Shown in pieces: positions 19,175 to 27,550 of a DNA stretch of 55,127 nucleotides. Numbering within the stretch: position 1 is the first letter of the stretch; the number at the start of each line of letters is the position of its first letter. The stretch is from Opitutaceae bacterium (GTDB lineage: Bacteria > Verrucomicrobiota > Verrucomicrobiia > Opitutales > Coraliomargaritaceae), in the NCBI GenBank assembly GCA_009886465.1, contig QXZH01000039.1, forward strand, positions 1 to 55,127, given 5' to 3'. A program made the position numbers and the translations under genes. The notes beneath the pieces were generated by a model. It was not told the origin of the DNA, searched no databases, and saw only the letters and a program-made list of their open reading frames with translations.

Positions 19175-21133
19175 ATGTCTTTCTGCGCTCATATTGTCGC
19201 CCTACTTCTCTACCTTAGCGGCCTATGTCTCAGCGCTGCGCCAAAAACAAACCTCGTCGAGCTCTATCACGGCATCGCTGAGGGCAACTATTTAATCGGC
19301 GATCTCGCGGGCGCGGAACGTGGCGTTGAGCAAATGCTCCGCATAGACCCTGACTATCTACCTGCACTCACGCTCAAAGCGCGAGTTATGCTCGATCAAG
19401 GTAAGCCTGTGGAAGCACTTACAGCCGCCGACCAAGCCATCGCGCTTGACCCCGAAAACCACGAGCTCGGTCTACTTAAAGCCATCGCGTTAGGTCATAC
19501 GGATCGCCGCGACGAGGCCAAATCGCTTATACAAGAAATCCTCGCGAAAGCGGTGCCAGAGAGCGAAGATACTCGAGCGGCCAAGCAACTGCTCGGCCTA
19601 CTTCGTATGGCTGAGGGCGAGTGGGATGACGCCGCCATCGCGTTTAAAGAAATTTACCTTGCCGATCCCGAAACCGCCAGCACCAGCCTTCGCCTCACTA
19701 GCGAAGCCTACCTCGAAAAAGCGCGTGCGAAGCTGCAAGACGGCGCCCTAGACGAAGCCATCGCTGCAATCGACCAAGCTATCGCAGTCTACAAAGGTCA
19801 AACCGGAAAAGAAGCCCTCCAACAACGTAACACACTACGCTTGCTACGCGCCCGGCTTCTCACGCAAATTGGCCGTTTCGAGCTAGCGATCGCCGACTTG
19901 CAAAACTTCACCACACAACAGCCACAAAACTTCGAAGCCCTCATCACTCTAGCCTCCCTCTACGCAAGTGTGGAGCACTGGGAATCGCTAGAAGCTGTGA
20001 TCAAGCCCATAGCCAAGCGTCCCGAGCTACGCGATGTCGTCCTCTACCTCGAAGGCCGCGCCGCCCTCGCTCGGAACCGTGTCGGCACCGCACGAGCTAA
20101 GTTCGAAGCCGCGATTCAGGCGCTGCCAAAGGAGGCCGACCTGCTCCGCCGCAGCCTTTTCTTTTATCGCGGGCTTTGCCTCCAAAAACTCGGCCGTCAT
20201 GAAGAAGCCATTACTTCCATTCTTGACGCCATCGACGCTGGCTTCCGCCCTGAGACTAGTGAAGAAGCCCTCGTCGCAAGCCGCACCCTACTCCGTGCAG
20301 ATCGCGCGAGTGATGCCATCCCGATTCTCGAAGCCATCACCCTAAATCGCATCAATCCAGATGCTGAGGTCTGGGCAATGCTAGGCCGTGCCCACCTCAA
20401 CAGCGAGACACCGGCTCTAGCCCTGAGCGCATTCAATGAATCACTCTTAGTAGACTCCGAACAAGCCGAAGTACTCGGGCTACGAGGAGCACTTCTAAGG
20501 AAAATCGGCGATCTCGATGGTGCCCTCGCAGACTACACAAAGGCTCATCAAATCATCCCATCGAGTCCTGTCTTGAGCTACGAAAAAGGACTCGTCTTCT
20601 TGCAACTTGGCCGCCTTGAGGAGGCAGAAAGTTTGCTCCAAATCGCAGCGCGTAAACTGACGGCTCACTACACATTGGATCTGATGCACGCGACCTGCGC
20701 CTACGTGATAGGAAAAACCGAAAGCGCTACAGAATCACTTACTGAATACCTTGCCGAGATCCCGGGAGACCCCGAACTGAGTGCAATTTACTTAGCCCGA
20801 ATATTACAGGTCGATTTTAATAAAGACAAATCCAGAGTGAAATGGGGAAGCGATTCAGCTAAAAATTCACAAACAGCGTCTTTGGGAGATCCCGTGCTAC
20901 GATATTACAAAAGTGTAGCGAATCGAAAAGCTGTCCTCGATTGGGCAGGAATCGCCAAATCACCTGAAAAAGCGCGGCAACAAATTTGCGCAGCCGCTTT
21001 TTGGATGGCACAATGGGAAAGGACCTACGGAGATCCTACTAAAGCCAAAGAACTTTTAAAAATCGCAGTCGACTCAGGCAGTCCCGATCTGACGGAATGG
21101 CAACTGGCTACTTGGCAATGGGGCAAAAATTAA
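19175..21133 (+). CDS. secreted TPR-repeat protein
   Basis: A 652-residue protein with a signal peptide (about 1-21, ending LCLSAAP) followed by tetratricopeptide repeats over most of its length. The repeats are easy to see as segments such as ALTLKARVMLDQGKPVEALTA, with Asp/Pro-Glu turns (LDPEN, IDPDY). TPR arrays mediate protein-protein contacts. With gspE upstream on the same strand it might assist a secretion or pilus machine, but a small minus-strand gene lies between them, so no operon is implied. The last 120 residues do not show clear repeats. Confidence 0.8.
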   Translation: MSFCAHIVALLLYLSGLCLSAAPKTNLVELYHGIAEGNYLIGDLAGAERGVEQMLRIDPDYLPALTLKARVMLDQGKPVEALTAADQAIALDPENHELGLLKAIALGHTDRRDEAKSLIQEILAKAVPESEDTRAAKQLLGLLRMAEGEWDDAAIAFKEIYLADPETASTSLRLTSEAYLEKARAKLQDGALDEAIAAIDQAIAVYKGQTGKEALQQRNTLRLLRARLLTQIGRFELAIADLQNFTTQQPQNFEALITLASLYASVEHWESLEAVIKPIAKRPELRDVVLYLEGRAALARNRVGTARAKFEAAIQALPKEADLLRRSLFFYRGLCLQKLGRHEEAITSILDAIDAGFRPETSEEALVASRTLLRADRASDAIPILEAITLNRINPDAEVWAMLGRAHLNSETPALALSAFNESLLVDSEQAEVLGLRGALLRKIGDLDGALADYTKAHQIIPSSPVLSYEKGLVFLQLGRLEEAESLLQIAARKLTAHYTLDLMHATCAYVIGKTESATESLTEYLAEIPGDPELSAIYLARILQVDFNKDKSRVKWGSDSAKNSQTASLGDPVLRYYKSVANRKAVLDWAGIAKSPEKARQQICAAAFWMAQWERTYGDPTKAKELLKIAVDSGSPDLTEWQLATWQWGKN

Positions 21134-21316
21134 TGAATCCGCTCGCGCTTCGTCGCTTCAACCTCAGGCGACCAGCTAACATTTAGACATTCACTCACAC
21201 CTTAGATAGAGCTGTGAGCGAAATTCGTTTAAAAACAATATTCCAGTGTTTTTGGGTACTCACATTTGTACTTGCACCGCAGTCGCAAAACGACATCTTC
21301 CTGCCCTTCAGCGTTA

Positions 21317-21430
21317 GAACGGGCTCTGAGAAGAGTCCGTTCCTCGACTTCTCTTCATCCGAAGAGTTCAACGGTTCAGACGGCTCAGTGGCGGTCTGAA
21401 CGGTTTCGACAACTCGAAGCCCGCAAGTCG
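21317..21430 (+). promoter_or_regulatory. structured leader of rpsO, candidate S15 autoregulatory RNA
   Basis: Hand pairing gives an ordered fold. First comes an 11-bp hairpin, GAACGGGCTCT with AGAGTCCGTTC, capped by GAGA (21317-21342), which contains a G-C pair next to a G.U pair. Then CGACTT (21345-21350) pairs with AAGTCG (21425-21430) and encloses three hairpins: 21351-21366, 21374-21401 and 21405-21418. CCGTTC (21337-21342) can instead pair with a second GAACGG at 21398-21403, so two exclusive states are possible. The rpsO ATG follows 23 nt later. In several phyla S15 represses its own mRNA by binding such leaders. That this one does so is inference. Confidence 0.5.
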
Positions 21431-21453
21431 TGATTCACACAATCAAAAACACA

Positions 21454-21741
21454 ATGGCAAAATCAGCACCCGTAGGGGACACAACAATCGATAAGGAATC
21501 GATCATCAAGGAGTTCGGCCTTAAAGACGGCGACACAGGTTCGTCTGAAGTGCAAATCGCACTTCTCACAGCTCGCGTCAAACACCTCACCGAGCACTTG
21601 CGCGTCAACCGCAAGGACTTCCACTCACGCCGTGGCCTCATCGCCATGACCGCGCGTCGTCGTAAGCTCCTCGACTACCTTAAGCGTACAGAGTTCAATC
21701 GCTACACTGCGATCCTCGAAAAACTTGGACTCCGCAAATAA
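21454..21741 (+). CDS. rpsO: 30S ribosomal protein S15
   Basis: S15 is a primary binder of the central domain of 16S rRNA. The 95-residue protein has the family signature in [22 protein letters not shown] and continues [24 protein letters not shown], ending KLGLRK. I chose the ATG at 21454 (MAKSAPVG); an earlier GTG at 21430 falls within the leader's closing stem. There is no Shine-Dalgarno, but the leader is strongly structured. A strong terminator follows, and pnp lies downstream, the same rpsO-pnp order as in E. coli. Confidence 0.98.
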   Translation: MAKSAPVGDTTIDKESIIKEFGLKDGDTGSSEVQIALLTARVKHLTEHLRVNRKDFHSRRGLIAMTARRRKLLDYLKRTEFNRYTAILEKLGLRK

Positions 21742-21757
21742 CGGATTACTTTTTCAC

Positions 21758-21790
21758 AATGCCGGACTTCATCGATGGGAGTCCGGCATT
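21758..21790 (+). terminator. intrinsic terminator of rpsO
   Basis: AATGCCGGACT (21758-21768), an 11-nt loop, and AGTCCGGCATT (21780-21790) form a perfect 11-bp GC-rich stem followed by TTAATTAA. It lies 16 nt after the rpsO stop. The T-tract is short (TTTT counting the stem end), so some read-through into pnp is possible. Confidence 0.85.
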
Positions 21791-21820
21791 TTAATTAACT
21801 CAAAGCCCCTCTTTCCCCTT

Positions 21821-21886
21821 CTTAATCATAATCTTAATCGTAATCCTCCCCGCCATCCGAGGATTACGATTAGGAGTAAGATTAAG
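21821..21886 (+). repeat. 28-nt inverted repeat built of hexamer units, pnp leader
   Basis: The left arm (21821-21848) is four hexamers of the form CNTAAT followed by CCTC. The right arm (21859-21886) is GAGG followed by four units of the form ATTANG. The arms are complementary at 25 of 28 positions plus one G.U pair. The inner 14 bp nearest the 10-nt loop pair perfectly except for nothing visible, giving a long rod-like RNA hairpin about 215 nt before pnp. There is no T-run, so it is not a terminator. It may be a repetitive palindromic element, an RNase III site, or both. Confidence 0.7.
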
Positions 21887-22100
21887 AGCTGAAGGAATGA
21901 ACTTCACCTTATTCTAAATGACACCGCCGTAGGAAAGGCTTTATGCCGCTATCCTCCCTACAAGCACCGATCAAAGCAGAAAGCCTCTCCTAAGAATTTT
22001 CATCCGAGCGTCCCGACCGATTCGAGCCGCGAGCGTCCAAGTAAGGTCCGATCCCCGAACAGTCGTTTTGAATGCATAAAGCAAAACCAAGACAAAGATA

Positions 22101-24260
22101 ATGAAACAAAAACATAACGTAACAGTCGAAGGTCTCGATATTGAGATCTCTACCGGCACCCTCGCAGGCCTCGCAAGTGGTGCTGTCACCATCCGCTCTG
22201 GCGAAACTGAACTCTTCGTTTCCGCCACTGCCGCGTCTTCACTCCGCCCCGGCCAAGACTTCTTCCCCCTCACTGTGGACTATCGCGAGAAATTCTCCGC
22301 AGGTGGTAAATTCCCCGGTGGCTACTTCAAGCGCGAAGGTAAGCCTTCCGAAAAGGAAATTCTCACATCTCGCCTATGTGACCGCCCGCTTCGTCCGCTC
22401 TTCCCTAAGGGCTTCATGAACGAAGTGCAGGTCATCGGCCTCCTTCTCGCGACGGATCAGCTCCACGAGCCAGACATCCTCATGGTTAACGCCGCCTCTG
22501 CTGCGACACTGATCTCTGACATTCCTTGGAATGGTCCAGTTGGCTGTGTCCGCGTCGGTCAAATTGATGGCGAATTCGTCACCAACCCGAACCACGACGA
22601 GATGCTTGATTCCGACCTCGACCTCATCTACGTCGGCTCCCAAACCGAAATGTTGATGATCGAAGGTTCTGCCGAGTTCATCTCTGACGAGCGTTTCTAC
22701 GAAGCCCTCGAATACGGTCAAAAAGCCATCCAGCCCATCATCGCAGCTCAACTCGAGCTCGCAAAACTTGCTGGTAAAGAGAAGAAGGACTTCCCCCTCC
22801 TCGTCACTCCTCAGGAAATCGTCGATTTCTGTGAAGAGCATGCCGCAGCGGGTGTGAAAGAAGCCCTCAACTTTGACAGCTACACCGAGCGCAAGCTCGC
22901 GATCGAAGTCATCGCCAAGGAAACTACGGTCGCACTCGAAGCAAAACTCGGCGCTGAGAACGTCAAGGGTGATGACGTCGCTCGCGCCTTTGATGAAATC
23001 CAAGAGAAGCTCTACCGCCAGAACATTCTCGATACTGGTAAACGGGTCGACGGTCGCGGCTCAGCTGATCTTCGCACCATCACCTGCGAGACTGGCGTTC
23101 TCCCACGTGTTCACGGTTCTGCCGTGTTCAACCGCGGTGAAACCCAAGCCCTCGTTATCTCGACACTCGGCACTAGCCGCGACACGCAGGACATCGATGG
23201 CCTCACAGGCGGCGCTAAGAGCAAATCCTTCATCCTTCACTACAACTTCCCTCCGTTCTCGGTCGGTGAAGCAGGTCGTTTTGGATTCACTGGTCGCCGC
23301 GAAATCGGCCACGGTGCCCTCGCAGAGCGTTCTCTCCTGCCCATCCTTCCTCCCGAAGACGAGTTCCCTTACGCCATCCGCGTAGTCTCGGAAGTGATGA
23401 GCTCTAACGGCTCTACTTCGATGGCTTCCATCTGTGGCGGTTGCCTCTCTCTCATGGATGCAGGTGTGCCTATTACCGCACCCTGCGCAGGTATCTCCAC
23501 GGGTCTCGTTACTGAAAAGGACGAAAACGGCAAGATCACCAAAAGCGTTCTTTTGACCGACATTCTCGGGGCAGAAGATCACTTCGGCGACATGGACTTC
23601 AAGGTCGCGGGCACACCCGACGGCATCACAGGTTTCCAGCTCGATCTTAAGATCACTGGTCTGCCCTTCGACATCGCGCTGGAAGCAATCAAGCAAAACC
23701 GCGATGCTCGCATGAAGATCCTCGCGATCATGTCCGAGCACATGCCAGAGAGCCGTAAGGATCTCCGCGAACACGCACCACGCATCCACACCATCTCGAT
23801 CGCACCCGACAAAATCGGTGCACTCATTGGGCCCGGCGGTAAAAACATCCGCCGCATCACCGAAGTGTCCGGCGCTCAGGTCGATATCAACGACGAAGGC
23901 AAAGTCCTCATCTTTGCCACGGACAAAGAATCCATGGATCGCGCGATCTTGGAAGTCGATGCCTGCACCGCAGAGATCGAAGTTGGTAAGACCTATCGTG
24001 GCATCGTTCGTGGCGTTAAAGACTTCGGCGCATTCGTCGAGTGCTTGCCTGGTAAAGAAGGCCTCGTACACATCTCCGAACTAGCTGACTTCAGAGTCAA
24101 CCAGACCGAAGATATTTGTAAGCTCGGCGACGAAATGGTCGTCAAGTGCATCGGTGTCGAAAAGGGTAAAGTCCGCCTGTCCCGCAAAGCTGCGCTTGAA
24201 GAAGCTAAGGAAGAATCCGAAGAGGAAACTACCGAAGAAGAAACAACCGCTGCCGAGTAA
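22101..24260 (+). CDS. pnp: polyribonucleotide nucleotidyltransferase (PNPase)
   Basis: PNPase degrades RNA 3' to 5' by phosphorolysis and is a degradosome partner in many bacteria. The 719-residue protein has two RNase PH domains (about 10-215 and 305-540) joined by a helical linker. The first has [20 protein letters not shown] and the second has [12 protein letters not shown] and [16 protein letters not shown] with the conserved acidic residues. A KH domain ([11 protein letters not shown] near 575) and an S1 domain (about 630-697) follow. The end is Glu/Thr-rich. It lies downstream of rpsO and a long hairpin, and is followed by a strong terminator. In E. coli PNPase represses its own mRNA after RNase III cleavage of a leader hairpin; a similar arrangement is possible here. 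Confidence 0.98.
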   Translation: MKQKHNVTVEGLDIEISTGTLAGLASGAVTIRSGETELFVSATAASSLRPGQDFFPLTVDYREKFSAGGKFPGGYFKREGKPSEKEILTSRLCDRPLRPLFPKGFMNEVQVIGLLLATDQLHEPDILMVNAASAATLISDIPWNGPVGCVRVGQIDGEFVTNPNHDEMLDSDLDLIYVGSQTEMLMIEGSAEFISDERFYEALEYGQKAIQPIIAAQLELAKLAGKEKKDFPLLVTPQEIVDFCEEHAAAGVKEALNFDSYTERKLAIEVIAKETTVALEAKLGAENVKGDDVARAFDEIQEKLYRQNILDTGKRVDGRGSADLRTITCETGVLPRVHGSAVFNRGETQALVISTLGTSRDTQDIDGLTGGAKSKSFILHYNFPPFSVGEAGRFGFTGRREIGHGALAERSLLPILPPEDEFPYAIRVVSEVMSSNGSTSMASICGGCLSLMDAGVPITAPCAGISTGLVTEKDENGKITKSVLLTDILGAEDHFGDMDFKVAGTPDGITGFQLDLKITGLPFDIALEAIKQNRDARMKILAIMSEHMPESRKDLREHAPRIHTISIAPDKIGALIGPGGKNIRRITEVSGAQVDINDEGKVLIFATDKESMDRAILEVDACTAEIEVGKTYRGIVRGVKDFGAFVECLPGKEGLVHISELADFRVNQTEDICKLGDEMVVKCIGVEKGKVRLSRKAALEEAKEESEEETTEEETTAAE

Positions 24261-24285
24261 TCGGACGCTAGAAAACGTTTACTAC

Positions 24286-24317
24286 AAAGCGGTCGCCGAG
24301 AGGCGGCCGCTTTTTTT
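24286..24317 (+). terminator. intrinsic terminator of pnp
   Basis: AAAGCGGTCGCC (24286-24297), a GAGA tetraloop, and GGCGGCCGCTTT (24302-24313) pair over 12 bp with one G.U, followed by more Ts. It lies 26 nt past the pnp stop. This is a textbook intrinsic terminator. Confidence 0.92.
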
Positions 24318-24517
24318 ATAAACGCCTCTGCACCATGGATACTCTACCGCTTAGCTGAGGGTCGAGAATTTGCGTAGCAAACAAAAATTTCCTCAAACCC
24401 TTGTTCTAGAAGATTTGGGAGGATCTAGTTATCAACCACATGTTATGGTGCAGGGTTTGATAAATCCGCAGATCTGCCAGACTTGACTCTAAATCTTGTT
24501 TTTTAAAGTATAAGCTA

Positions 24518-25339
24518 ATGAAAGTATTTTCCTCAAAAGAGTCTCTTTGTCTGTTTTCTTTCATGCTGCTTTTTACGAATTTTCAATTATCAGCGGTCGA
24601 CATACTCGTCAAAGCCACCACTCGGGATAATTACATTCGACCTATCCAATCAGATGGGGAGTTCACAGAGGAAAGTTATACCTTCTGCAAAGGAAAATAT
24701 TATCCCTATGAATACGAAAAACCCGAAGATATGATTCGATTCGAGGAAGTGGCCTTCGCACTCAAAGAAGAACTAACCAAGAAAAACTACGTCAATGCGG
24801 ATGATCCTATGGAGGCAGACTGCATCCTCGTAGTTCATTGGGGCCAAACTAATTCAGGACCTGAGGATGACTATTTTACAGAATTTTCTGATGATTTTGA
24901 CGATCCGTTTGACGCGCTCTCGGTCTTGGATGAATACGAAGCGGAAAATAAGGCGAAAGAGAACGCCAAGATTATCGGAGCCACTGGACTCTACGGGATG
25001 CACGTTTATTCCCTCAAACGCCAGCAACTAGAAGAAGCGAGTCGGTATGACCGCTATTTTGTAAATGTGGTGGCAATTTCAATTGATGAAATTCGCAAAC
25101 GCCCAGAAGGGGCAAAAATGCCAATCCCACTTTGGACGCTACAACTAAGCCTGCCGACAGGCCGTGCTGAGCCCGAAGAAGCCTTCGGCACCTTAGCTAA
25201 AACGGCAGGCCTTTACTCTGGAGAAAACCTCGTCAATGCGAATTTCATTCGGGAAAAGGAAAAACGAGGCATTGTTCGCATCGGCAAAATCGAATTCATC
25301 GAGACCATTGAGGATAGCAATACCGGGCCTATAGAATGA
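24518..25339 (+). CDS. secreted hypothetical protein
   Basis: I do not recognise this 273-residue protein. It has a signal peptide (about 1-26, hydrophobic core LCLFSFMLLFTNF, ending LSAVD). The mature part starts with a beta-like segment (ILVKATTRDNYIRP). It then has a short helix-rich part resembling lipoprotein families that recompute 'F-A-L-K-E-E-L' type repeats (FEEVAFALKEELTKKNYV, then ADCILVVHWG). An acidic Asp/Phe-rich linker lies near 120-150. These features recall DUF4136-like envelope proteins, but no Cys for lipidation is present. Codon use is more AT-rich than its neighbours. It stands alone between pnp and the metal-efflux module. Confidence 0.65.
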   Translation: MKVFSSKESLCLFSFMLLFTNFQLSAVDILVKATTRDNYIRPIQSDGEFTEESYTFCKGKYYPYEYEKPEDMIRFEEVAFALKEELTKKNYVNADDPMEADCILVVHWGQTNSGPEDDYFTEFSDDFDDPFDALSVLDEYEAENKAKENAKIIGATGLYGMHVYSLKRQQLEEASRYDRYFVNVVAISIDEIRKRPEGAKMPIPLWTLQLSLPTGRAEPEEAFGTLAKTAGLYSGENLVNANFIREKEKRGIVRIGKIEFIETIEDSNTGPIE

Positions 25340-25482
25340 GTGCATCTGCGGCTGAGTCACCACACGCCATGCCTTAAACTCGCCATAAACTAGAGCATAC
25401 TAAGAGCCTAAAAGTTTACCGTCCCTTCGCTAGCCTCCTTTACTTGTATGCGATTGTGGGTAAAATTCTTACGGCTAGACAT

Positions 25483-25495
25483 AAAATGGGGTGGC
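25483..25495 (-). repeat. direct repeat of the tRNA-His 3' end (possible attL/attR)
   Basis: AAAATGGGGTGGC on the plus strand is identical to 33593-33605. There it spans the last five acceptor-stem bases, the discriminator, the CCA and the first Ts after tRNA-His. Both copies have the same orientation and lie 8,110 bp apart, on either side of the metal-efflux genes. Confidence 0.5.
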
Positions 25496-25623
25496 AGACA
25501 AGACCGTAATCATAACCCATTCACGGAGAACGGGCACCCGAGTCGAACTCTCTTCGAACTCAATTGTAGCCATACTAATTGAACAAATGATAGCGGTCAG
25601 AGAACTTCTGCGAAATATTCCAC

Positions 25624-25690
25624 ATGAAATTCCATGGGCGCCTAATACCCAAAAAGCCAATTGACATGGAATAATTTCCATCTGTATTCA
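25624..25690 (+). promoter_or_regulatory. candidate promoter with two operator-like dyads
   Basis: TTGACA at 25661-25666 could be a -35 element, with TATTCA (25685-25690) as a weak -10 after 18 nt. The dyad ATGGAA-TAAT-TTCCAT (25666-25681) lies between them, where a repressor or MerR-type activator would act. A related box, ATGAAATTCCAT (25624-25635), is centred 44 bp upstream, about four helical turns. The first gene of the metal-efflux module starts at 25704. No regulator gene is present nearby. Confidence 0.45.
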
Positions 25691-25703
25691 TTCTGATCTG
25701 AAT

Positions 25704-26156
25704 ATGTTTCGAAAATGCACAGCCTTTTGCCTGATCATGATGATGGCAATGAACGGCCTACTAGCTACTGCTGGTGGGGCTGTGCTTTGCTTGCACGATC
25801 ATGATTTTGGTCATTTGCTTGCTGTGCAACACTCTGATGATGGTGATCGATGCCATGGGGATGAGGCTGAATCACACCACAACGATTCACATCAAGAAGA
25901 GTCGGATGGTGCCCTTTTCGCAGATAGCGATCAACATTGCATCGATATCGCTGTCAGTTCGTCGGATGAACCCATTCAGCGCGTCGCTGATCTACTTTCG
26001 ATCAAAAAACAAGTAGCTGCGAACTATCAATATCAGCTCTTTGCACCGATTAAAAATGCGAACGCGGCTCCCCAAATACGATTTGCGACACGAGCGCCAC
26101 CAGTTTTGTGTGGAACGCTGGAGCAATGCGTGCGCACAACAGTGCTCCGAATTTAA
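25704..26156 (+). CDS. small exported His/Cys-rich protein of the metal-efflux module
   Basis: The 150-residue protein has an N-terminal hydrophobic segment (CTAFCLIMMMAMNGLLATAGG) that should act as a signal peptide or anchor. A metal-binding-looking region follows, with CLHDHDFGHL, QHSDDGDRCHGDE, SHHNDSHQEE and DQHCID: many His and Asp plus paired Cys. The last third is not metal-rich and contains APIKNANAAP. I know no firm name. Small His-rich periplasmic proteins at the head of RND metal-efflux operons may deliver or sense metal. It is transcribed first in the module, behind the candidate operator. Confidence 0.7.
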   Translation: MFRKCTAFCLIMMMAMNGLLATAGGAVLCLHDHDFGHLLAVQHSDDGDRCHGDEAESHHNDSHQEESDGALFADSDQHCIDIAVSSSDEPIQRVADLLSIKKQVAANYQYQLFAPIKNANAAPQIRFATRAPPVLCGTLEQCVRTTVLRI

Positions 26157-26251
26157 AACCTGATTAGTAAAATCTGCACAGGATTCTTCTGTGCAAAACA
26201 TAGACACATTCAAACGTGTCTAATGACGATTTTAACTAAACAGGTTTTTTC

Positions 26252-27550
26252 ATGCACACATATAAATATTTACTAACAACTTTATTCATTTTCTACGGCT
26301 CACTGGCGCAGGCTGCGTCCGAAAGCTCTTTAAAACTCACCAGCCAAGATGCGGTTGAACTGGCTTTACAGAAGAACCAGTCATTGATGGCTGCCCGCTC
26401 TGCGATTGAAAAAGCAGGGGCTTATTCGCAATACGCAGGCAGGCTCGACAATCCAGAACTTAAACTCGGATATGCTTCCGACCGCACGTTCAACGATGAA
26501 GGCGAACGGTCTTATGCCATCGGCTTCGAGCAGCGTTTTCCAGTCACAAATCGGCTCAAGCTACTCAAGAGAGTATCCTCGATCGAGGTCAAACTCGCGG
26601 AGGCGGAAGTGCGCGATCAAAAGCGCTTACTTATACGCGATGTCGAAAGCGCCGTCGAGCTTATCTCCAGTCTGAATCTGCGACTTTCACTCTTAGATGG
26701 TATGATAGATCTCCAAGGAGGTTTCGCTGCCTTCCTAGAAAAGCGAATCGAAAATGGCGAAGCCTCTACGCTCGATTTGAATCAAGTGCAAGTGTCGTTG
26801 TTTTCAGTGAAACAGGAGATCCAGAATCTCACTAAGCAGCGCGATGGTGCGCTTGGCTCATTACGCAGCCTGCTTGGTCTTGAACCCAACACGGAACTGG
26901 AGATCCTCGCACAACAAACTCGTTCACTCAGCTTGCCCAAGATGGCGGAACTTGATGGCGAATTTCTGCAGTCGCACCCGGAATACCAACTCAAAGCATT
27001 ACTTGCGGAAATCGCTCGCGGGCAAACAGCATTGGCTAAGGCGAATCGTTGGGCCGATATAGCAGTCGAAGTTTTCTTTGAAGAAGAACGAGCCGTGGAT
27101 GACCCTAATGGTTTGGGACGAGATCGTTTCTTCGGAATTGGAGTATCTATCCCTCTGCCTATGCATGACCAAAATCGCGGTGAAATTGAGGCGAGTCGGT
27201 TCCGTGAACGGCAGATACAACATGAACTTAATGCCATAAGCCTACGTCTGAAAAACGAGGCCGCAACGCTTCAAAGTAATGCAGAAGCAACTTACAGGCA
27301 GGCCACTAAATATAAGGAAAGTGCAGTCAGTCTGGTGGAGCAAAACCTCGAAGACATCAACAACGCCTACGCAGCCGGACAGGTCGACTTAGGCGAAGTC
27401 TTTCGAGTGCAAGAACAACACCTGAATATTCAAACCGCACAACTGGAGCTCTGGCACGAGCTCAAACAAATACTTATCGAATGGCGCGCCGCAACGGCCC
27501 GCAACTTTCCCACTTTAGCCAACGGAGACCTTTTTCATGAAACTTTATAA
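26252..27550 (+). CDS. czcC: TolC-like outer-membrane metal efflux protein (CzcC/CusC type)
   Basis: This is the outer-membrane channel of a tripartite heavy-metal exporter. The 432-residue protein has a signal peptide (to about residue 21, AQAAS) and two OEP repeats. Long amphipathic helices show the family features LTSQDAVELALQKNQSLMAARSAIEKA and the second copy around EIASRFRERQIQHELNAISLRLKN. Turn phrases such as NPELKLGYASDR and VEVFFEEERAV mark the beta strands. Its last codons overlap the start of the adaptor gene by 14 bp, so translation is coupled. The symbol follows the operon context; metal specificity is not shown. Confidence 0.85.
   Translation: MHTYKYLLTTLFIFYGSLAQAASESSLKLTSQDAVELALQKNQSLMAARSAIEKAGAYSQYAGRLDNPELKLGYASDRTFNDEGERSYAIGFEQRFPVTNRLKLLKRVSSIEVKLAEAEVRDQKRLLIRDVESAVELISSLNLRLSLLDGMIDLQGGFAAFLEKRIENGEASTLDLNQVQVSLFSVKQEIQNLTKQRDGALGSLRSLLGLEPNTELEILAQQTRSLSLPKMAELDGEFLQSHPEYQLKALLAEIARGQTALAKANRWADIAVEVFFEEERAVDDPNGLGRDRFFGIGVSIPLPMHDQNRGEIEASRFRERQIQHELNAISLRLKNEAATLQSNAEATYRQATKYKESAVSLVEQNLEDINNAYAAGQVDLGEVFRVQEQHLNIQTAQLELWHELKQILIEWRAATARNFPTLANGDLFHETL

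Larger units (their letters stand above)
21742..22100. other. rpsO-pnp intergenic region, 359 bp
   Basis: Contents in order: the rpsO terminator (21758-21790), a long hexamer-built inverted repeat (21821-21886), a plain stretch, then two copies of CGAGCGTCC (22005-22013 and 22030-22038) 25 nt apart, then the pnp start. A minus-strand reading frame across the right part overlaps pnp and has no recognisable product. Confidence 0.6.
25340..25703. other. 364-bp spacer before the metal-efflux module
   Basis: No convincing gene. It holds a 13-bp copy of the tRNA-His 3' end (25483-25495) and two similar dyads (25624-25635, 25666-25681), the second just after a TTGACA. A T-arm-like stretch on the minus strand near 25535-25550 does not fit into a full tRNA cloverleaf. 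A 68-codon minus-strand frame (25475-25681) has no recognisable product. Confidence 0.5.

Noticed and set aside
21214-21399. A 61-codon frame in the rpsO leader
   Set aside because: It overlaps the structured leader, has no recognisable product, and its pairing-rich sequence is better explained as RNA structure.
23061-24071. A 336-codon open frame antisense to pnp
   Set aside because: It lies wholly within pnp on the opposite strand. Its composition is what the codon pattern of pnp would produce, and no family is recognisable.
25495-25560. A degraded tRNA next to the left repeat
   Set aside because: A T-arm-like stretch is present on the minus strand, but acceptor, D and anticodon arms cannot be paired. 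Only the 13-bp 3' end is supported.
25475-25681. A 68-codon minus-strand frame across the spacer before the metal module
   Set aside because: It includes the tRNA-end repeat and the candidate operator, and no family is recognisable.
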